Source: Nepenthes gracilis
Lineage: Eukaryota; Streptophyta; Magnoliopsida; Caryophyllales; Nepenthaceae
Assembly: GCA_033239525.1 (NCBI GenBank)
Contig: BSYO01000015.1
Span: forward strand, 16,305,713-16,369,712
Length of the DNA: 64,000 nucleotides
Direction of reading: 5' to 3'
The notes beneath the pieces are model-generated. The model worked only from the letters and a program-made list of their open reading frames with translations. It was not told the origin of the DNA and did not search any database. The position numbers were made by a program, and so were the translations under genes. Every line of letters begins with the position of its first letter. Position 1 is the first letter of the stretch. Positions 34,201-49,200 of the stretch are shown here, one piece after another.

Positions 34201-37200
34201 CACTCACAAGTCGCAACTTTTGTGTGCGTGGCTGTGGAACGCTCACTCAATGAGCATAAGTCAACCAATGAATTTTCATGGAGGCACTATCCAACTACGA
34301 TGATGGTGCTAATATGAGCACCTGGTAATGAAGAAAATATTACCAGAAAAATGTATCAACTCTGAATGGGCCAAATTCCTTTGTCCTTTATCTCAATAAT
34401 GCCAAAAATGGAGAAAACAGGGAAAATGAAAATCTTGGGCTGGTACACATCTTTGAATATGTCATTTCTTTTGTTCAAACAGACCACAGATTGCCACATG
34501 ATTAGTAGCCCAATAAAATTCCACCTTATTTTCTTTTAGGTATTGTTTAGGTTTAGGAAAGTTTGAAAGGAAAGGAAAAAAATTAGAGGAAAATATTTTT
34601 CATGTTTGGATTGCATAGAAAATCATTGGGAAAACAATTTGATGAAAAATATGTATTAGAATATTCATATTGCAGAAAAGTAATTTTCTTTCTGTTTTTT
34701 CTCACTTTTATTTTATCCTAGTTATTTTCCTTTCTTTCAATTTTTCCTATCACCAAACACACCCTTAAGAAACCGTTTCCAAGCATGCATTTGTCCTTTC
34801 ACCCAAGAAACGTTCACGAAGCTAGGAGCAATAGATCAAGCTTAACTGCAATTTGACAGTGCAATAAAAGGTGTTCAACTGTTTCAGACCCTTATTATGT
34901 AGTAAGCACCCGATATATTTTTTTCCTGCAGGTTTTCAATCATTGAGATTTATGTAGCCCCCATGGTAGTCCTCCAATGGAAATTAGATTGGCTTTGCAG
35001 TTGTGTTCTGTAAATTGTTACGAACCCAGTTCAAAACAGGTCTAATAATTATCTTTTATAAAAATTAAAATGCCAAATAAATGCAATAATAAATGACAAT
35101 CCAAAGCCCGGGTGTGACAAATCGGACATACACATAGGACCCAACAAATCATAACCCGTATAGGACCCTATCGGATATAAATTCGAACAATATAAAAATG
35201 ACCGTTATCCAAATCATGAGGGAGATGACCAAGTAATAATAACTCATTTACATAATATATCCAATCCATCAAAATCTCAAAACATGATCCAAAGGCCCTC
35301 ATTCAGCCATACACAATATTAAAATACACCCCAAAGATTTGAATACAAATCAAATTAAATATCCGTACTCACCAAGCAAATATAGCAGCGTCAGATCGCG
35401 TCCGAACTCCTATAAGCATACCCGGCCCACTAGTTTGAAGGGATGAAAATAAATACGTGAGTCGAAAGCTCAGCAAGTATTAGTGTATACAAAATCAATA
35501 CATATATATATATATGTCCATAAACAAAGAGGGAGGTCAAATAATATAAACAAATTGTACAAAACAAACCGTATCAAAAGCCCAAAGGGTTTGAAATTGT
35601 ATCAAACAATCAAGGGGTACGAAAGTCATCAAAAAGCCTAAAGGTAGTCTCGTACTCAAATTACAGTCTGTATCAAATCCATGGTCCCAACAGGACATAC
35701 TTATAGCAAATCGTGATCCAGAGTCAAATCTTATAATGTCTCATAACAAATCGTGATTCGATATCATATCAATGTAAAGCATATGTTGAGCAAAGCGAAG
35801 TCCGAATCCAAATCATATACAAATAAACAAAGCCTGACTATAAATCAAATGTGTTCGGAGACAAATCACATATCAAATATACGAAACTAACTCAAATTCT
35901 CATCCATGGGTAAAATCGACGAATCTCAAATCAAAATCTAAATATAAATCCATGCTGAAATATAAAGCATACACAGTGGGATAACCAAAGATTTTCTTTT
36001 GAAAGACTAACTTAAGGAAGATCTACACATACTCCTGGTAACCTTAAACCAATCCATCTATATTTTAGGCCAGCAAGTAAAGCCATCTATGAGCACTATC
36101 TCCCTTAAATACAAAACTTGCACATTATGTTTTGCCGCTCGCGGTTTTGAGTATAATCCTTAAATTTATCTGATATATTAGGATGCCCGAATATATATAA
36201 AATTTTCGTAGTTATTTTATTACAGCTCTCATTTACAAAGAATAGGGTAGGTTCAGCTACTAAACAAAGCTTCTTCTTGCCGGCAGAAGAGGGAGTCACA
36301 TAATTACAAATTTTCCTATCGGGAGAGGCGCCACATATCACATATCCAAATTGGATCATACATCAAATCACAAAGGTAGCGACCTTATCCCCGACATATG
36401 CATGTGTACTAATGCATGGTCTATACAAGTTTCATGGACATTTCCATAAAAATATATTGATACAAAATATATACGAACTCAAATATTTATATAGATTTTT
36501 CATAAAATCAATAGGACCCCTAAAAATCACAGAATATGAACAAAACCCCGAATCGACCTGTAAATCATACATGTAAATTCACAATAAACAAAATGAGTGT
36601 ATAAAAATAACATGCATATACTAAAACCTTCCAAAACATTGGCAAATATTATTAGATATAAAATTAAACAAAGGATAGGCTTTAGATACTTGCCTTGATA
36701 TTATACCAAACATTTGATAAAAGGATACTCCGAGATACCTGAATTTCACCTTCTCTCTCTTCTTCCTCCCACACTCTCTCTCTCCTCTCTACTCTGCCAT
36801 GCACGAAATGACAAAACCCTAACTTGCTACACTTTATATGGGCTCCCCGGTGCTCGAGCGCCACCTCAAGCACGGCTCAGGGGTGCCTCGGGCGCAAGCC
36901 CTTTGGTTTTCATGCCTTAGGCGCCGCACTACTAATCTGATTTCTTTTAAAATTTCACAATGTATAATTATTTTAAAACACATTCAATTAACCTAAAATC
37001 ACAATTAATATCAAAATAAACCAATTGGGGATCCGGGTATTACATAAACTGTAGTGGATGCAAACTGAAAAGCATCTTTATGTGCTGCTTAAAGTTAAGG
37101 AAAAAAAAAAAAAGCAATTCCAATTGATTGGTTTAGAAGCCATGTTGGTGTTTTCTGGTACTACATGATTGTACACTACATAAAAGGCAAGCCTTTATTG

Positions 37201-40200
37201 TTTAGGATGGACTGATTTGCACTATGACGCCTCAATTATTTTTAAGCATCTATTTGAGGTCTTTGTTAATTCTTCACTTTAGTTCTTTCCATGCACCATA
37301 TATTTTTCGTAGTTATTTTCAAAGTAATTAAGATTAATGTGATGCAACTATTGTGTCAATATTCTAATTCGATAAATAGTTCAATGATTAGCTGGGAGTT
37401 GATAGCACCCATTACTGCTAACATTAACCCCATATGTTGTGTAAGGTTAAAAATCACCTGTTCTTTCTATTTTTGACTTTTTATATTCTGTTTTGATTGT
37501 GGTTGACAATGTTGAATTCTCAAAGTGACTTTCTTCTCTCTCTCTCTCTCTCTTGGTTTTGATTATTTCAAATAGATTAAGGCTGCAGATTATTCCTCAA
37601 TTCATTCATTTTGATAATCATAGTGCTCGAAGAATGGCCCTGTGGCTTTTGCATGCCATAGCTTTATTCTGGTCTCTTCTTTCCTGAATGGTCTTAATTA
37701 AATAAATCATTGCATTCCCTGAAGTAAATAAATCATTGCATGCCATAGTTTTGATTCCTTTATAACTTGTTTGGATTGGCATTTTGGATATGAGTGGGAC
37801 AAAGGAGAGAGAAAAATAAAGGATATTCTTTCATTTATTTGGATATTTTGGGGAGAAGTGGAAGAACATAGCTCACTTTTCCAAGTCCTTTGAAAGTAGT
37901 GAGATTTGTGAAGGAATTAAACTACTGATTTGGTATTCTTTGATATTAGTAATTCACAGACTACTAAGCTGGCATTAAACAGTTACTGAATGATAAGTAA
38001 TGTCCTATTATTCTGACAAATTTACAAGTTACGGATAATTTTCTAGTTCTCCATTCAGTTCAATGCCTTAAAACATTCTCTGTAGCACAAACTACAAAGC
38101 TGTAATCTAGAACATTCTTAGCCCTAGATAAACTTCTTGTTCTGTTTTAGTAATTTTGGTTTGGTCTCAGGAGATAAAACAGGAGCAGCAATCTCGTCAA
38201 AAGCCCGGAAACATTCGTGGGAAAGAAAGTGTTAATTCAAAAGCTCGAGGTGAGAACAATAATGACCAAATGAGCATGCCCAATGCTCAGATTCGATATA
38301 TGAAAGACCAGCTTATCAGGGCAAAGGTTTATCTTTCTCTTACCGCAACACGGAACAATGCCCATTTTGTTCGAGAGCTCCGGCAGAGGGTGAAGGAAGT
38401 TCAACGTGCAATAGGTGATGCAACCAAAGATACAGAGATGCCAAGGAAGTAAGTTTTATCTTTCTCCCTATACTGTGCTATCTGCATCTTGTGAGATTTT
38501 GTACCTTTCTGCTACAATTTATTGCTGGAATAAAATAAACATTTTCAGGAAATGGAATGAAGTGGGATAGAGTTAAGAATAAAATTTTCTTATTTGGTTA
38601 GTTACTTAAAATAGATAAAATTAAATTAATCATTAATTTTCTAGTATTGGTATGTAGTAATATCAAGAGAAATAACCAAGGATTTCAGATAAATAACTTT
38701 TCTATCCTTACTCGAAAGGAAAAATATTCCAATATACACTAGAATATTGGACATTATCTTTTCCTCCAACTCCACCATTGTCTTTGTTATTGCAATTGTC
38801 GGCTTCAAAATCAACTCTGCCACCATTTGTGTTGTATGTGACGTCGAATTCTCCGTAATCTTCATCTTATCGAACTTCTCCGTCTCAGTCATCGTCATGC
38901 TTGAATCCTACTTCCAGTTCGAACTCACTAATGCCATCATCTCTGACTTTGGTTTCACCAAAGCATTGATTGAATTTTACTTCCCCTTAGCCCTTACAGG
39001 ACCATCGTCTTTATTTTCATAATCTTCAAGCGATTCTCTATCAAGACTGTTGTCTCCATAGTTGAAATGCTTATTGAAGGGATCATCATCTCCATAGTCG
39101 TACTGCTTATTGGATGGATTGTCTAAGTTATACTGCTCATCGAATGAGAGGATGAAGAGAGATTAGGGTCTGGGGTAATGGTGAATAGGGAAACTATTTT
39201 GGAATAGTTATTCTTAGATAACCATTGGTTTTTTTATTCCTAGTTATTTATATTACTGAAATAACCTAATAGTGGAATAATAATATTACTAAGAATAGTG
39301 TGGGACTGAGAGCTTTGTACTTGTCGTTGTCCTTATTCTTTTATTATCCATATTGAAATTCTTTTTTAATATCCATACTATCTTGTTCGAATTTAAATGC
39401 AGTGCCTATGAGAAATTGAAGGCGATGGATCAAACATTGGCTAAAGGGAAACAAATTCAAGATGATTGTGCTTCTATGGTAAAGAAGCTCCGGGCCATCC
39501 TTCACTCGACAGAAGAGCAGCTCCGTGTGCACAGGAAGCAGACGATGTTCTTGACTCAATTAACTGCAAAAACGCTTCCTAGAGGTCTTCATTGTCTCCC
39601 GTTGCGTCTTTCTAGTGAATACTATGCTTTGAATTATTCTCAGCAGATGTTTCCAGGACAAGAGAATTTGGATAACCGTCAGCTTTACCACTATGCATTA
39701 TTTTCGGATAATATATTGGCAGCGGCTGTGGTGGTCAACTCAACTGTTTTTCATGCCAAGGTAAACCTGTACACTGCTGAGCTTTCTTACTTTTTTTCTT
39801 CCGAAAATTTGATCTAGGCCTCCCTGAAATCCAGAATTGGAATTAGAATTCAAGGATAATTCAAATTCGGTTGTTTAGCGTTAGGTGGTAATGGAATTCT
39901 AATTCCATGTTTAAATTCACTTGAATTGAAAATTAATATAAAATGGTTCTTTGTGATCTTTAGCTATAAAGTAAGAATTATAATTTTGTGGCTGAGAATT
40001 GTTTGTCAATTAGATGTGACAAAATCGAAGAAGGTGAGACCCATCGGATAAAATATTTTCGTTTATTTGGATAGGTTGAAAGTTGGGCTGACCATGGTTT
40101 TATTTATTTGTTATTTTAAAAAAATATTTTAAAATATTATTTTAAAACTTAATCTAATATTCTAATAAAAAGTATTCTTTGAAAATAACTAAAATAATTT

Positions 40201-43200
40201 GTGTCTATAATATATTGTTTATATCCAAAAATAAATTTTTTTAAAAATCTATTATATTAAATTTCATACATTAAAAATTTTAGAATTTATATTGGAATAG
40301 TAAATTTTTTCATTTTTATGCATTGATTAAAAAATTAATCATGCATCAACTTTTTTCTTCTCATAATTATAATTATTTATACAATCTAAAAATAGAATTT
40401 GAATTCTATTTAATTTTAATTCTAATATAATTACAATTAGACTTATATTTTTAAATTTTGTTTTCAATTTCGCAACCAGATGAGTATGTGATGCATGTCA
40501 AAACACATCAAGATTCATTTTAGTCTGGAATGTTAACTTTTGCAGGACTCATCACGTCACGTTTTCCACATCGTTACCGATAGGCTCAACTATGCAGCAA
40601 TGAGGATGTGGTTCTTAGCCAATCCTCCCCGCAAAGCTACCATTCAAGTTCAGAATACTGAAGAATTTGCGTGGTTGAATTCCAGTTATAGTCCCATTCT
40701 AAAGCAGCTCGGTTCCCCATCAATGATCGATTATTACTTCAAGATGCACCGTGCTACCCCGGATTCAAATCTGAAGTTCCGGAACCCAAAGTACTTATCT
40801 ATGTTGAACCATCTTCGGTTTTACCTTCCAGAGATCTTCCCGAAGCTTAACAAAGTTGTATTCTTGGACGACGATGTGGTAGTACAGAAGGATCTCAGCG
40901 GCCTTTGGTCAATCGATCTTAAAGAAAATGTGAACGGTGCTGTTGAGACTTGTGGAGAGAGCTTCCATCGATTTGATCGTTATCTGAACTTCTCAAACCC
41001 ACTCATTTCTAAGAATTTCGATCCCCGTGCTTGTGGATGGGCATACGGTATGAACATCTTTGATTTGGAGGAATGGAGGAGGCAAAACATCACCGAGGTT
41101 TACCACACATGGCAAAAGCTGGTAAGATTCACAGATCATTTATTTGCCTTCTGTTGCAGGAAGACAATTCTTGATAGTAAATTACCAGTGAAAAAAAATC
41201 CTGATAGTCGGGTTATGGGGGCTGCTAGACCGGAGATGCAGCCATTGGATTAAAAAAATCCAATGGGGGAGATCTAAACCGGGCTTTCTAAGTAGTTCAT
41301 ATTGCATTTAATATTTAATGGATGTTGATATTAAAAAAAAATCAACCATCTTTGTTAATTTTAATTTTCAAATTACAACATGATGGGTCCAGTAATACTA
41401 TGGGTTGACCCAGTCCTAGGCCTAACCATTAATGCAGCGAAGGGCCCAGCATACAACGGAAAAAGCATTAAGAAGGAGACCGATTCACCCCAACCCAAAC
41501 ACCACTACAGCAACTAAGATGAGGCCTAGGGAACAATGGACCAGGAGGACAAGTCTTAACGGCCAAATCGGCAACATAGCCAGATGGACCAATCCAGAAA
41601 GCTCCTAGTCAGGTAGCCAGCAGAGCAATCAGAGCATACGCCTGCGACGGACAAAGCGCACGCATGCAGGCACTGCTTAAAGCTGTCTAACGAGTAGGTC
41701 AGGGGACCACTCGCAACTTTCTCACCGTAACAAGGCGACGCCTGACAAAGGTGGCTCCCATCAACACCCCATCAGCCGGTGAACCCAGAGGCGACACTTG
41801 TCACAAACCTTAGCACCAAATCCATCTCCACAACGCATTACAAATACTTTTTGCCACCACGAGACAAAGGGGTCCCTCTTCAACATCTGAGAGCATGGCT
41901 AAAACCCTTGAAGCCCTTTTCAAGCTAGAGAAAAACCCCTGCCTTCCTTGAGCGCAAAGGAAGAACAAAGCTCGCTTCCTCTAATATAGCTCTTTCCCTC
42001 TCCATCCCTAGCGAGCCACTTGCTGAGTGCACTCCTAGTGAGCCACTTACCAAGTGCACTCTTAGTAATCCACTCACTGAGTGCAATCTTAGTGAACCAC
42101 TGACTTCGTGCAACCAAATGGAGTCTAGACCTCCATCTCTCTAAATCGTCCCCCGTCGAGCGCATAACAATAGCCCAGTTCTTCTCTCACATCCTCCACA
42201 CGCATGCAACTTTGCATTCTTTCCCATCCTCCTTGCATCTTTTTATTTTTTTGAAAAATTTTCTAATTTGAGCGTCGGAGGATAAATCGGAAAGTGAGTC
42301 TTGCTAATCCTCTGAACTCTTGATTGTAGTTTGTAGTGCGCAGGTTCTAGATTAACAGAGATGGAGATCAGACCTGCTCCAATTCGACCCACAGCGGAAG
42401 ATCGAGCGGCTTCCTAATTCATACTACAACTGGGGCACCAAGGACGCATCATTGGCGCCGTTTGTGGAAAATGACTCAAAAGTTTAACCACCACTCACCA
42501 ACTAAATAAGTACGGTCATCACCAATGCTCCAACGCATACCTCAGTAAGAAATGACATCTCCCTTGGCAACAACCCCTAGGGGTAACCAGGGAGGTATAT
42601 TGCTTGCACTCGGTGTGCCTATGGCTAGGGGCTCCTCCCGCCCCCACACAGCACATGCACTCAGAGGAAGGAATCGAAAGAAAGCGTGGCCGGCCAGATC
42701 CTATCTCACCGGCCTGTCCACCTAGGGGTTGAAAAGGATCCAAGCTGAGTGGCCTGCTTTTAGAAGGAGGTTTGGTTCTCTTCCCAAGTACTAGACCAAA
42801 GAGCAAGGCAAGATTTACAACGCCAGTGCAATGACCAACGGCCCCTAAGCCACGGAGAAGAGTCTTGTAACATCCGACGGCAGTGGGTAGATGGTCATAC
42901 AAATCCGCATCCCTTGCCAAACCATCCAAAGGAGAAGACCCCCTTGACATCTTGAAGGTCACATCCTCCCCCAAGGCGGGGGAGGAACTAGAGGAGGCAC
43001 GACTGTGCGGATTCGAGGAAGATGTCAACGGAGACTCCATGAACATGGGAATTTTGTCGTTCGCAAAAGAGGTTCGGTGACAGGCATTTGCCAGCGAGCT
43101 CCGAATACCGCCCATGGAGCCATATGGTGGGAGCTCTAACCCGGTCAGCCACCTGAATCGTTTTCGAGCCTTGATAGGCTCCTTGGGCCTAAACGATGCC

Positions 43201-46200
43201 ACAATGTGCCTAAGCTTCCCCATGATGCTTTGGGGAAATGCTCAAGTTTGGTTTTATCACCTCTAGCCAGCCTCCATCCGGACGTTCCAGGAGCTCAGTG
43301 ACAGTTTTGTGTCATATTTCACCACCAACCCAAAGAAGAGGAAGGCGAACCATGTCGAAGCTCGGTATCTCAATCGGCGACTGAGGAAGGCACCAAGAAC
43401 CCACAAGGGGACCAGAATCTGAAGATGAAATCCCCTGAATGACTCCTAGACCAATATCCTTAAGAGTATCCGGGAAGAGGAGTTTTTGAAGTGTTCGAAG
43501 CCTGTCAAGAACCCAAAGGTAGGAGACTTGTTAAAGTATTGCACCTACCACTAGTCTCTGGGCCACGACGCAGAAGACTGCCGAACGCTGCGAAAAGAGA
43601 TTGAGACACTGGTCGAGAGGGGCATCTTGCCGAGTTCCTGCAGGGCCCTGGGTGGGCTCCCGACACGGTAGGGCAAAGGTTGGGCGAGAGAACCATGGGA
43701 ATCCCTGAACCAGGAAGTCTCCCCCATGCTATGGCCTCGTCCTAATAAGGAACAGATGGCCTGGCCATGGAATCGAAAGTCTCCATCCACTCAACGGCCC
43801 TTGACAATTGAGATGTCCGTGGGATGCCTGGGATGCAACCACAATATGCAGCGGACCATTGACGATAGGCCTCACAAAGTTGTGACCCAAAAGTGCCGCC
43901 CTGACAATCCGAGCTGAGAGACTAAGTCAATGGAGAGACGGTTGACGAGACTGCCAATGAGCACAAGCCACCCTCTCCAAATGGGAATGGTCATCCCTCG
44001 TCTTGATGATCCTCCAACACGACGTGTAAGAACTACACGCACGAAGCAACCACTAGTCCTAAAGGCGCCAAGCGCCACCTATCTCAGAGGGCACCACCCG
44101 CTTCCACATGCCGAGCCTAAGTATGCTCAACATACGTCACTGGGTATGCATGTAATATGTGTCATGTTTGAATTAATAAAATAATTGTTATGTTTATCAT
44201 ACATTCGTTTGCATGAATCAAATGACCTAGACTGTCTCTAAGTCGGGTGAACCGTGGCTCGCTCGTAAAACCGACCTACTAACGGTCAAATAAACTCGGC
44301 TCAGGCAGCCGAACGGCCCAAAAACGGCCAAAATTTCATGGCCTGGGGGGCTTGCAGACCAGGCATCGAACCCCCCATCATGCGGCCATTAAAACCTTAG
44401 GAGGCTTCTTCAAACATGTGTGTAGCGACTCCCTACAGGACGAGCATCATCAACCAACCATGGTCGGTGGGTTAGACTCAGACGCATGCAGGCAACGACG
44501 TCCTCTAAATAAGATAGAGTGCCAAAGTAGTAGCATGCGGGCGACAACCTACAACTCCGCCAGAACTCGATGGTCGTGGTCTAAAAACCCCGTCACCTTG
44601 AGTGAGGCTCACCCATTACCATGTCACGACATTCTCTAGGGAGGACGAGCACTAGAAGGCCAAGGCGCCCAAAAAAAAAAGAGGCAAAAATCGCCCTCAG
44701 TAGCAGTGGTGTCATCAAAGATGATCACCTCGGCCTGCCTGTCCCATTGCAAACCAAATGCATGTGCGGGGCCGACCGCACGAAAAAGATGCAGAAGCCA
44801 CCTACCGATCTGGAGGAAAGCCATCCTCTGACTAGGGGTTCCCCTTAGTGCGAGACAATAGTTAGATGGCCCTCCTGATGAACTCTTCGGCGCCAACTCC
44901 TGCTGGCACTAACACTTTGTCAAATGGGAAATAACAGCCGGAAAGTTTGGCGTTATCAATTGGATCGCCTATTGAAGGAGACAGATCCCTACCCGATGCT
45001 AAGACTCTAGTTCCAAGGGGCACCGAAGCTAACGCCCATGTGGCCTCCACGGCTTCGATGATTCACCCACCTCCGAGGCCAGAGGAAGACCCTACGGCGG
45101 CCCCAGTGACGTCCTCAAACTCTTTGGACACCTGGGCCTTGGCAGGTCGCATGATCCAGACGACGGCGGTTAAACAGTAAAGGAATAATGTTAGGGCCAA
45201 CATCACACGGGATGCGACAACAGTCAAAGCAAAAGTTAGGCAAGAGAGCTCGGCACATGAGGACAATACAACCACAAATATCATCATTGGGTTATTTTTT
45301 TAAAAGTTACATCATACGACATCCAGTGGACTCAAAACAAAACAAAAAAGCTACATCCTCCTACAGGCTATCCAAAGTGATCACCCCTCGACAAGTGCAG
45401 TCTCTCCTCCGGAAAAATGATGAGGGTCTTCCCAGCATCTGGCTCCGGCATTCCTCACATCAAGGTAGCTGACAGAGAAGTCTGAAGCAGCCAAGGAGAC
45501 TATATGCCTGCCAAGATGGACACCCTTCTAAAATCGCCCCCTCAACAACGGGGCCACCTCCTCCGGACAGAGTATGGATATCAGCACCCTCTCCTTCCTA
45601 GCACTCACGTTCATCAGGTCAAGGAGTCGTTGCTGACTCACCCGGGATTCGTCCTCGAGTGAAGCAATTCGGGCCAAGGCCTTGGTATAAACGTTCAAGA
45701 GCCCCTCTACTCTGGCCTCGGACTCGGACAGAGCCTGGTTGAGATAATTGGTTCGCTCCTGGCTTTGAAGCACCTTGTCAATGGCAGCATTAACTCTCCT
45801 TTCCATCTCCTCTCTGTCAACGCAGTCTCGCAAGGGGCGGGCAACCTCTTGCTTCAGAAAGCGAACATCTCCTCCAGCCTACGGAGCATCCCCTGTGACA
45901 ATCCAGACAGAGGAAAGGAATAGTCAAGCGAAAGAGCCACTAAAAAGCACAACCGCGAATTACAAGAGTTTGCAGAATCTTACCTCATGGCCAAGGGGGC
46001 GAGAAGATCCAATAGACTCAAGGCTAGGAGAGCCCCCTAAACCTCCTGGTGCTCCAAAGCATAGGCATCTAGATAGTGCTCAGTGCTACCAGCAACGGTG
46101 CTCTCTGAGACGACAACTCCCATCTCTTCCAATGACCGTTCATCGTCGTTACTCCCATCCAACAACCGTTCATTCCTAAAGCCAGAAGGCCAGCACGAAG

Positions 46201-49200
46201 TCCCTGAGTCCCTGAAGAGACGGCTTGTCAGCAAGGATCAGTCGGGGGCATCCCATCCCGGACGGGGCCTAGCCCCTAGCTCACTCTCAATCACGAGCAC
46301 GTTTTCAATGGGATAGTGAGCCACTGCCAGCTCTCCCAGGGCATGTCCTCTAGCTGCACAATCCAATCCAGAGCCTTTAAGAACTCCTGGGATCCCGTCT
46401 CACTCTTAGCCTTTGGTCGACGAAGCTAACCTGCTATTGACCTTGAGGCGCATCGACCACAGCGACGTTAGCTCTACGCTCACTTGAGGAATGTGAGCAA
46501 CTTCATCCTCCAGGCAAGTGGGGCGCTCCTGGGCGAGCCGCTCCCCGAGGGTGATCGACCGACTGCCCCCGACTCAGCAACCTCAAGGCCGATCCGACCA
46601 ACAGTTCCCTGACTAGGCGTCACGGTGGGCTGCTACACATTGGATCCCTCTAAGGCTAGGCCACCGGGTCGACGAAAGACCGACAGGTGGCGACCACATG
46701 TAAGCATTTCAACCATGCAAAAATCATGCAATAAAGTCGGAAGACAAAAAGCAAAAGAAAGAGCAAAGTTTCAAATTTTCATTCATTAATTTCCTTACAA
46801 AATACAAAGTTTATATCAGTGAACATACATGGCGAAAAAGGAATAAAGGAACATATCGGACAACTACCCGATGACGTTGGCTTGAAAATCGATTTTGGGA
46901 GGATAGGCTCGGGCAAGACGGCGGCAATTATAGCGCCCGACAATTATTTGCGACTTATCAAGCACCCAGACCAAGGGCCGAGCGTCGCAAGAAAAGAAAA
47001 GAAAGCCATTCTAGAATGAGGGGGAGGGGCAAGATGCCGCCACCCTTGCAGGGAAGGCCTCCCACTAGGAGGCCCTACGCCAAAACCAACTGTAGCCTTT
47101 GAGAGTAAAGTCCGACCCATAGCGGCGACGACGATCCGACCACAGCGGAACTCCAAAAGCACCCCCTCCAACAAGCTCCGCAAGCGACCTTCTGACGGGA
47201 GGAACCAAGGACCAAGTGCTCCCCCTCCAACGCATAGTGGCGACGATGATCCGACCACGGCGGAACTCCGAAAGCACCCCCTCCAACAAGCTCCGCAAGC
47301 GACCCTTTGACAGGAGAAACCGAGGACCAAGCGCTCCCCCTCAAGCCAAGGTGGCGGAGCAAAATGCGTGCACCTCGAAGTTCTTCCAGAGGCTTCTCCA
47401 TTGGACGCTAGCACGGAGAATGAACATGGATGTGGCCTGAAAATCGAGCCACCCTTGTCACGACAAGGAAAAACCCTAGAAGGGATATAATGGCAAGCTC
47501 CAACTGCAGCTTTAAGCCTTCTACGATTTCCACCAATCTAGAACAACAGCAACATGGACTCTAGGCAAGCTCTGAGCACAACTGTCAGCCCTGGAGGACT
47601 TCCATCTGTCCTCCACCACGGTGGCCCAGGACTCTCTCCTTGCTTGATCTCTCGCATCACTTGGTTAATGGAATGATGATCCATGGCATGGAGCACGGAG
47701 GGTCCCCCCATTTATAGTCATAGTAACGGTTGACAAACCATTAATACGAAGGGTCACGTCCACAGCACCATTAGCAAAAATCTTTCCAAACGGAGCTTAG
47801 CTCAAATAATGCCCCGCATAAAAAGTAGCGAGAGACATCGATGGGGAAAGCCTCAAAGAGAAGTGCCTCAGAAAGGAGCATGCAAGCTGGCCCGCACAAA
47901 AACGTCCCATCACTGTATTTACCGAGAACTGGCAAAGCACAATCGCCCGGCATGGGGGGCTAATGATGGGTCTAGTAATACTATGGACCGACTTAGTCCC
48001 AAGCCTGACCATCAATGAAGTGAAGGGCCCAGCATGCAACGGAAGAAGCCTCAGGAAGGAGATCGATCCAGCCCAATCCAGACGTCACTACAGCAACTAA
48101 ATTGAGGCCCAAGGAATAATGGGCTAGGAGGACAAGTCTCAGTGGCCCAACTAGCAATTTAACCAGACGGACCAATCCAGAAGGCTCTCGACCAGGTAGA
48201 CAGTAGAGCAATCAGAGCATGCACCTGCGACGGATAGAGCATGCGCATGCAAGCGCCGCTTAGAGCCATTTGATGACTGAGTTGGGAAGACTACTCGCGG
48301 CCTCCTCATTGTAGCAAGGCAACGCCAGACACAAAGGCAGCTTCCATCAACGTCCCAACAACCGGCAAACCCAGGGGCGGCACCTATCACGGACTTTGGT
48401 GCTGAATCCATCTCCACAACTCATCAAAAATACTCCTCGTCACCACAAGGAGAGGGGGTCCCTCTTCAACATCATCTGAGAGCAATGCTAAAACCCTCAA
48501 AGCCCTCTTTGAGCCTGGGAAAAACCCCCGCCTTCCTTGAGCGCAAAGGGAGAATTAAGCTCTCTCCCTCTGATACAGCTCTCACCCTCCTCATCCATAG
48601 TGAGCCACTTGCCAAGTGTACCCATAGTGAGATACTTACCAAGTGCACCCTTAATGAGCTACTCACCGAGTGCAATCTTAGTGAGCCACCAACTCCATGT
48701 AACCAAATGGAGCCTAAACCTCCATCTCTCTAAGCTACCCCCCGTTAGGCGCACAACAGAAGCCTAGTCTTTTTCTCACATTTCCCACATGCATGCAATT
48801 CTGCATTCTCTCATATCCTCTTTACATCTTTCTATTTCTTGGAAAGATTTTTAATTTAAGCGTTGGAGGATAAACCAGGGAGTGAGCCTCACCAATTCTT
48901 TGACCTCTTGTTCGTAGTTTGTGGTACACAGGTTCCAAGTTAATAGAAATGAAGACTAGACCCATTCTAGTTCGACTCACAGCAGAATTGAGCGGCTCCC
49001 TAACCTGTATCACAACTTGGGTACCAAGGATGCATCACAACCATTAAATTTTGATCCGTTAGGCTCTGATTCTAATCTTGGAGAGCAGCCTCCCTCTTTG
49101 CCTTGATTGTCCCATTTTAAGGTCAAATATGTCTTGTGTGCCTAACCCAACCAAAATTTTTATATATATAAATATATTACTAATTGAATTGAAATTTTTT

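Larger units (their letters stand above)
41381..49037 (+). mobile_element. non-autonomous Tat-like LTR retrotransposon inside GAUT intron 8
   Basis: LTRs at 41381-42451 and 47964-49037 (1071 and 1074 bp) both start TGATGGGTC and end GCATCA. The flanks CAACA (41376-41380) and CAACC (49038-49042) form a 4/5 target duplication. A PBS at 42452 and a PPT at 47951-47963 fix the orientation as +, the same as the gene. The 5.5-kb interior has gag relics (about 43100-43680) but no protease, RT, RNase H or integrase motif. A spliced antisense ORF lies toward the 3' LTR. So it is a deletion derivative that would need another element's enzymes. The host gene's splice sites outside it are intact. Confidence 0.9.

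Noticed and set aside
38641..39022. Overlapping ORFs of 85-91 aa in GAUT intron 6
   Set aside because: They have no conserved domain, lie within an intron and overlap each other on both strands.
42519..43223. 234-aa - strand ORF
   Set aside because: It is the complement of the gag leader and gag start of the intron-8 element; no domain was recognised.
46944..47414. 156-aa - strand ORF with internal repeats
   Set aside because: The repeats are the 115-bp tandem unit. It might be part of the antisense gene, but no start, splice or domain supports it.
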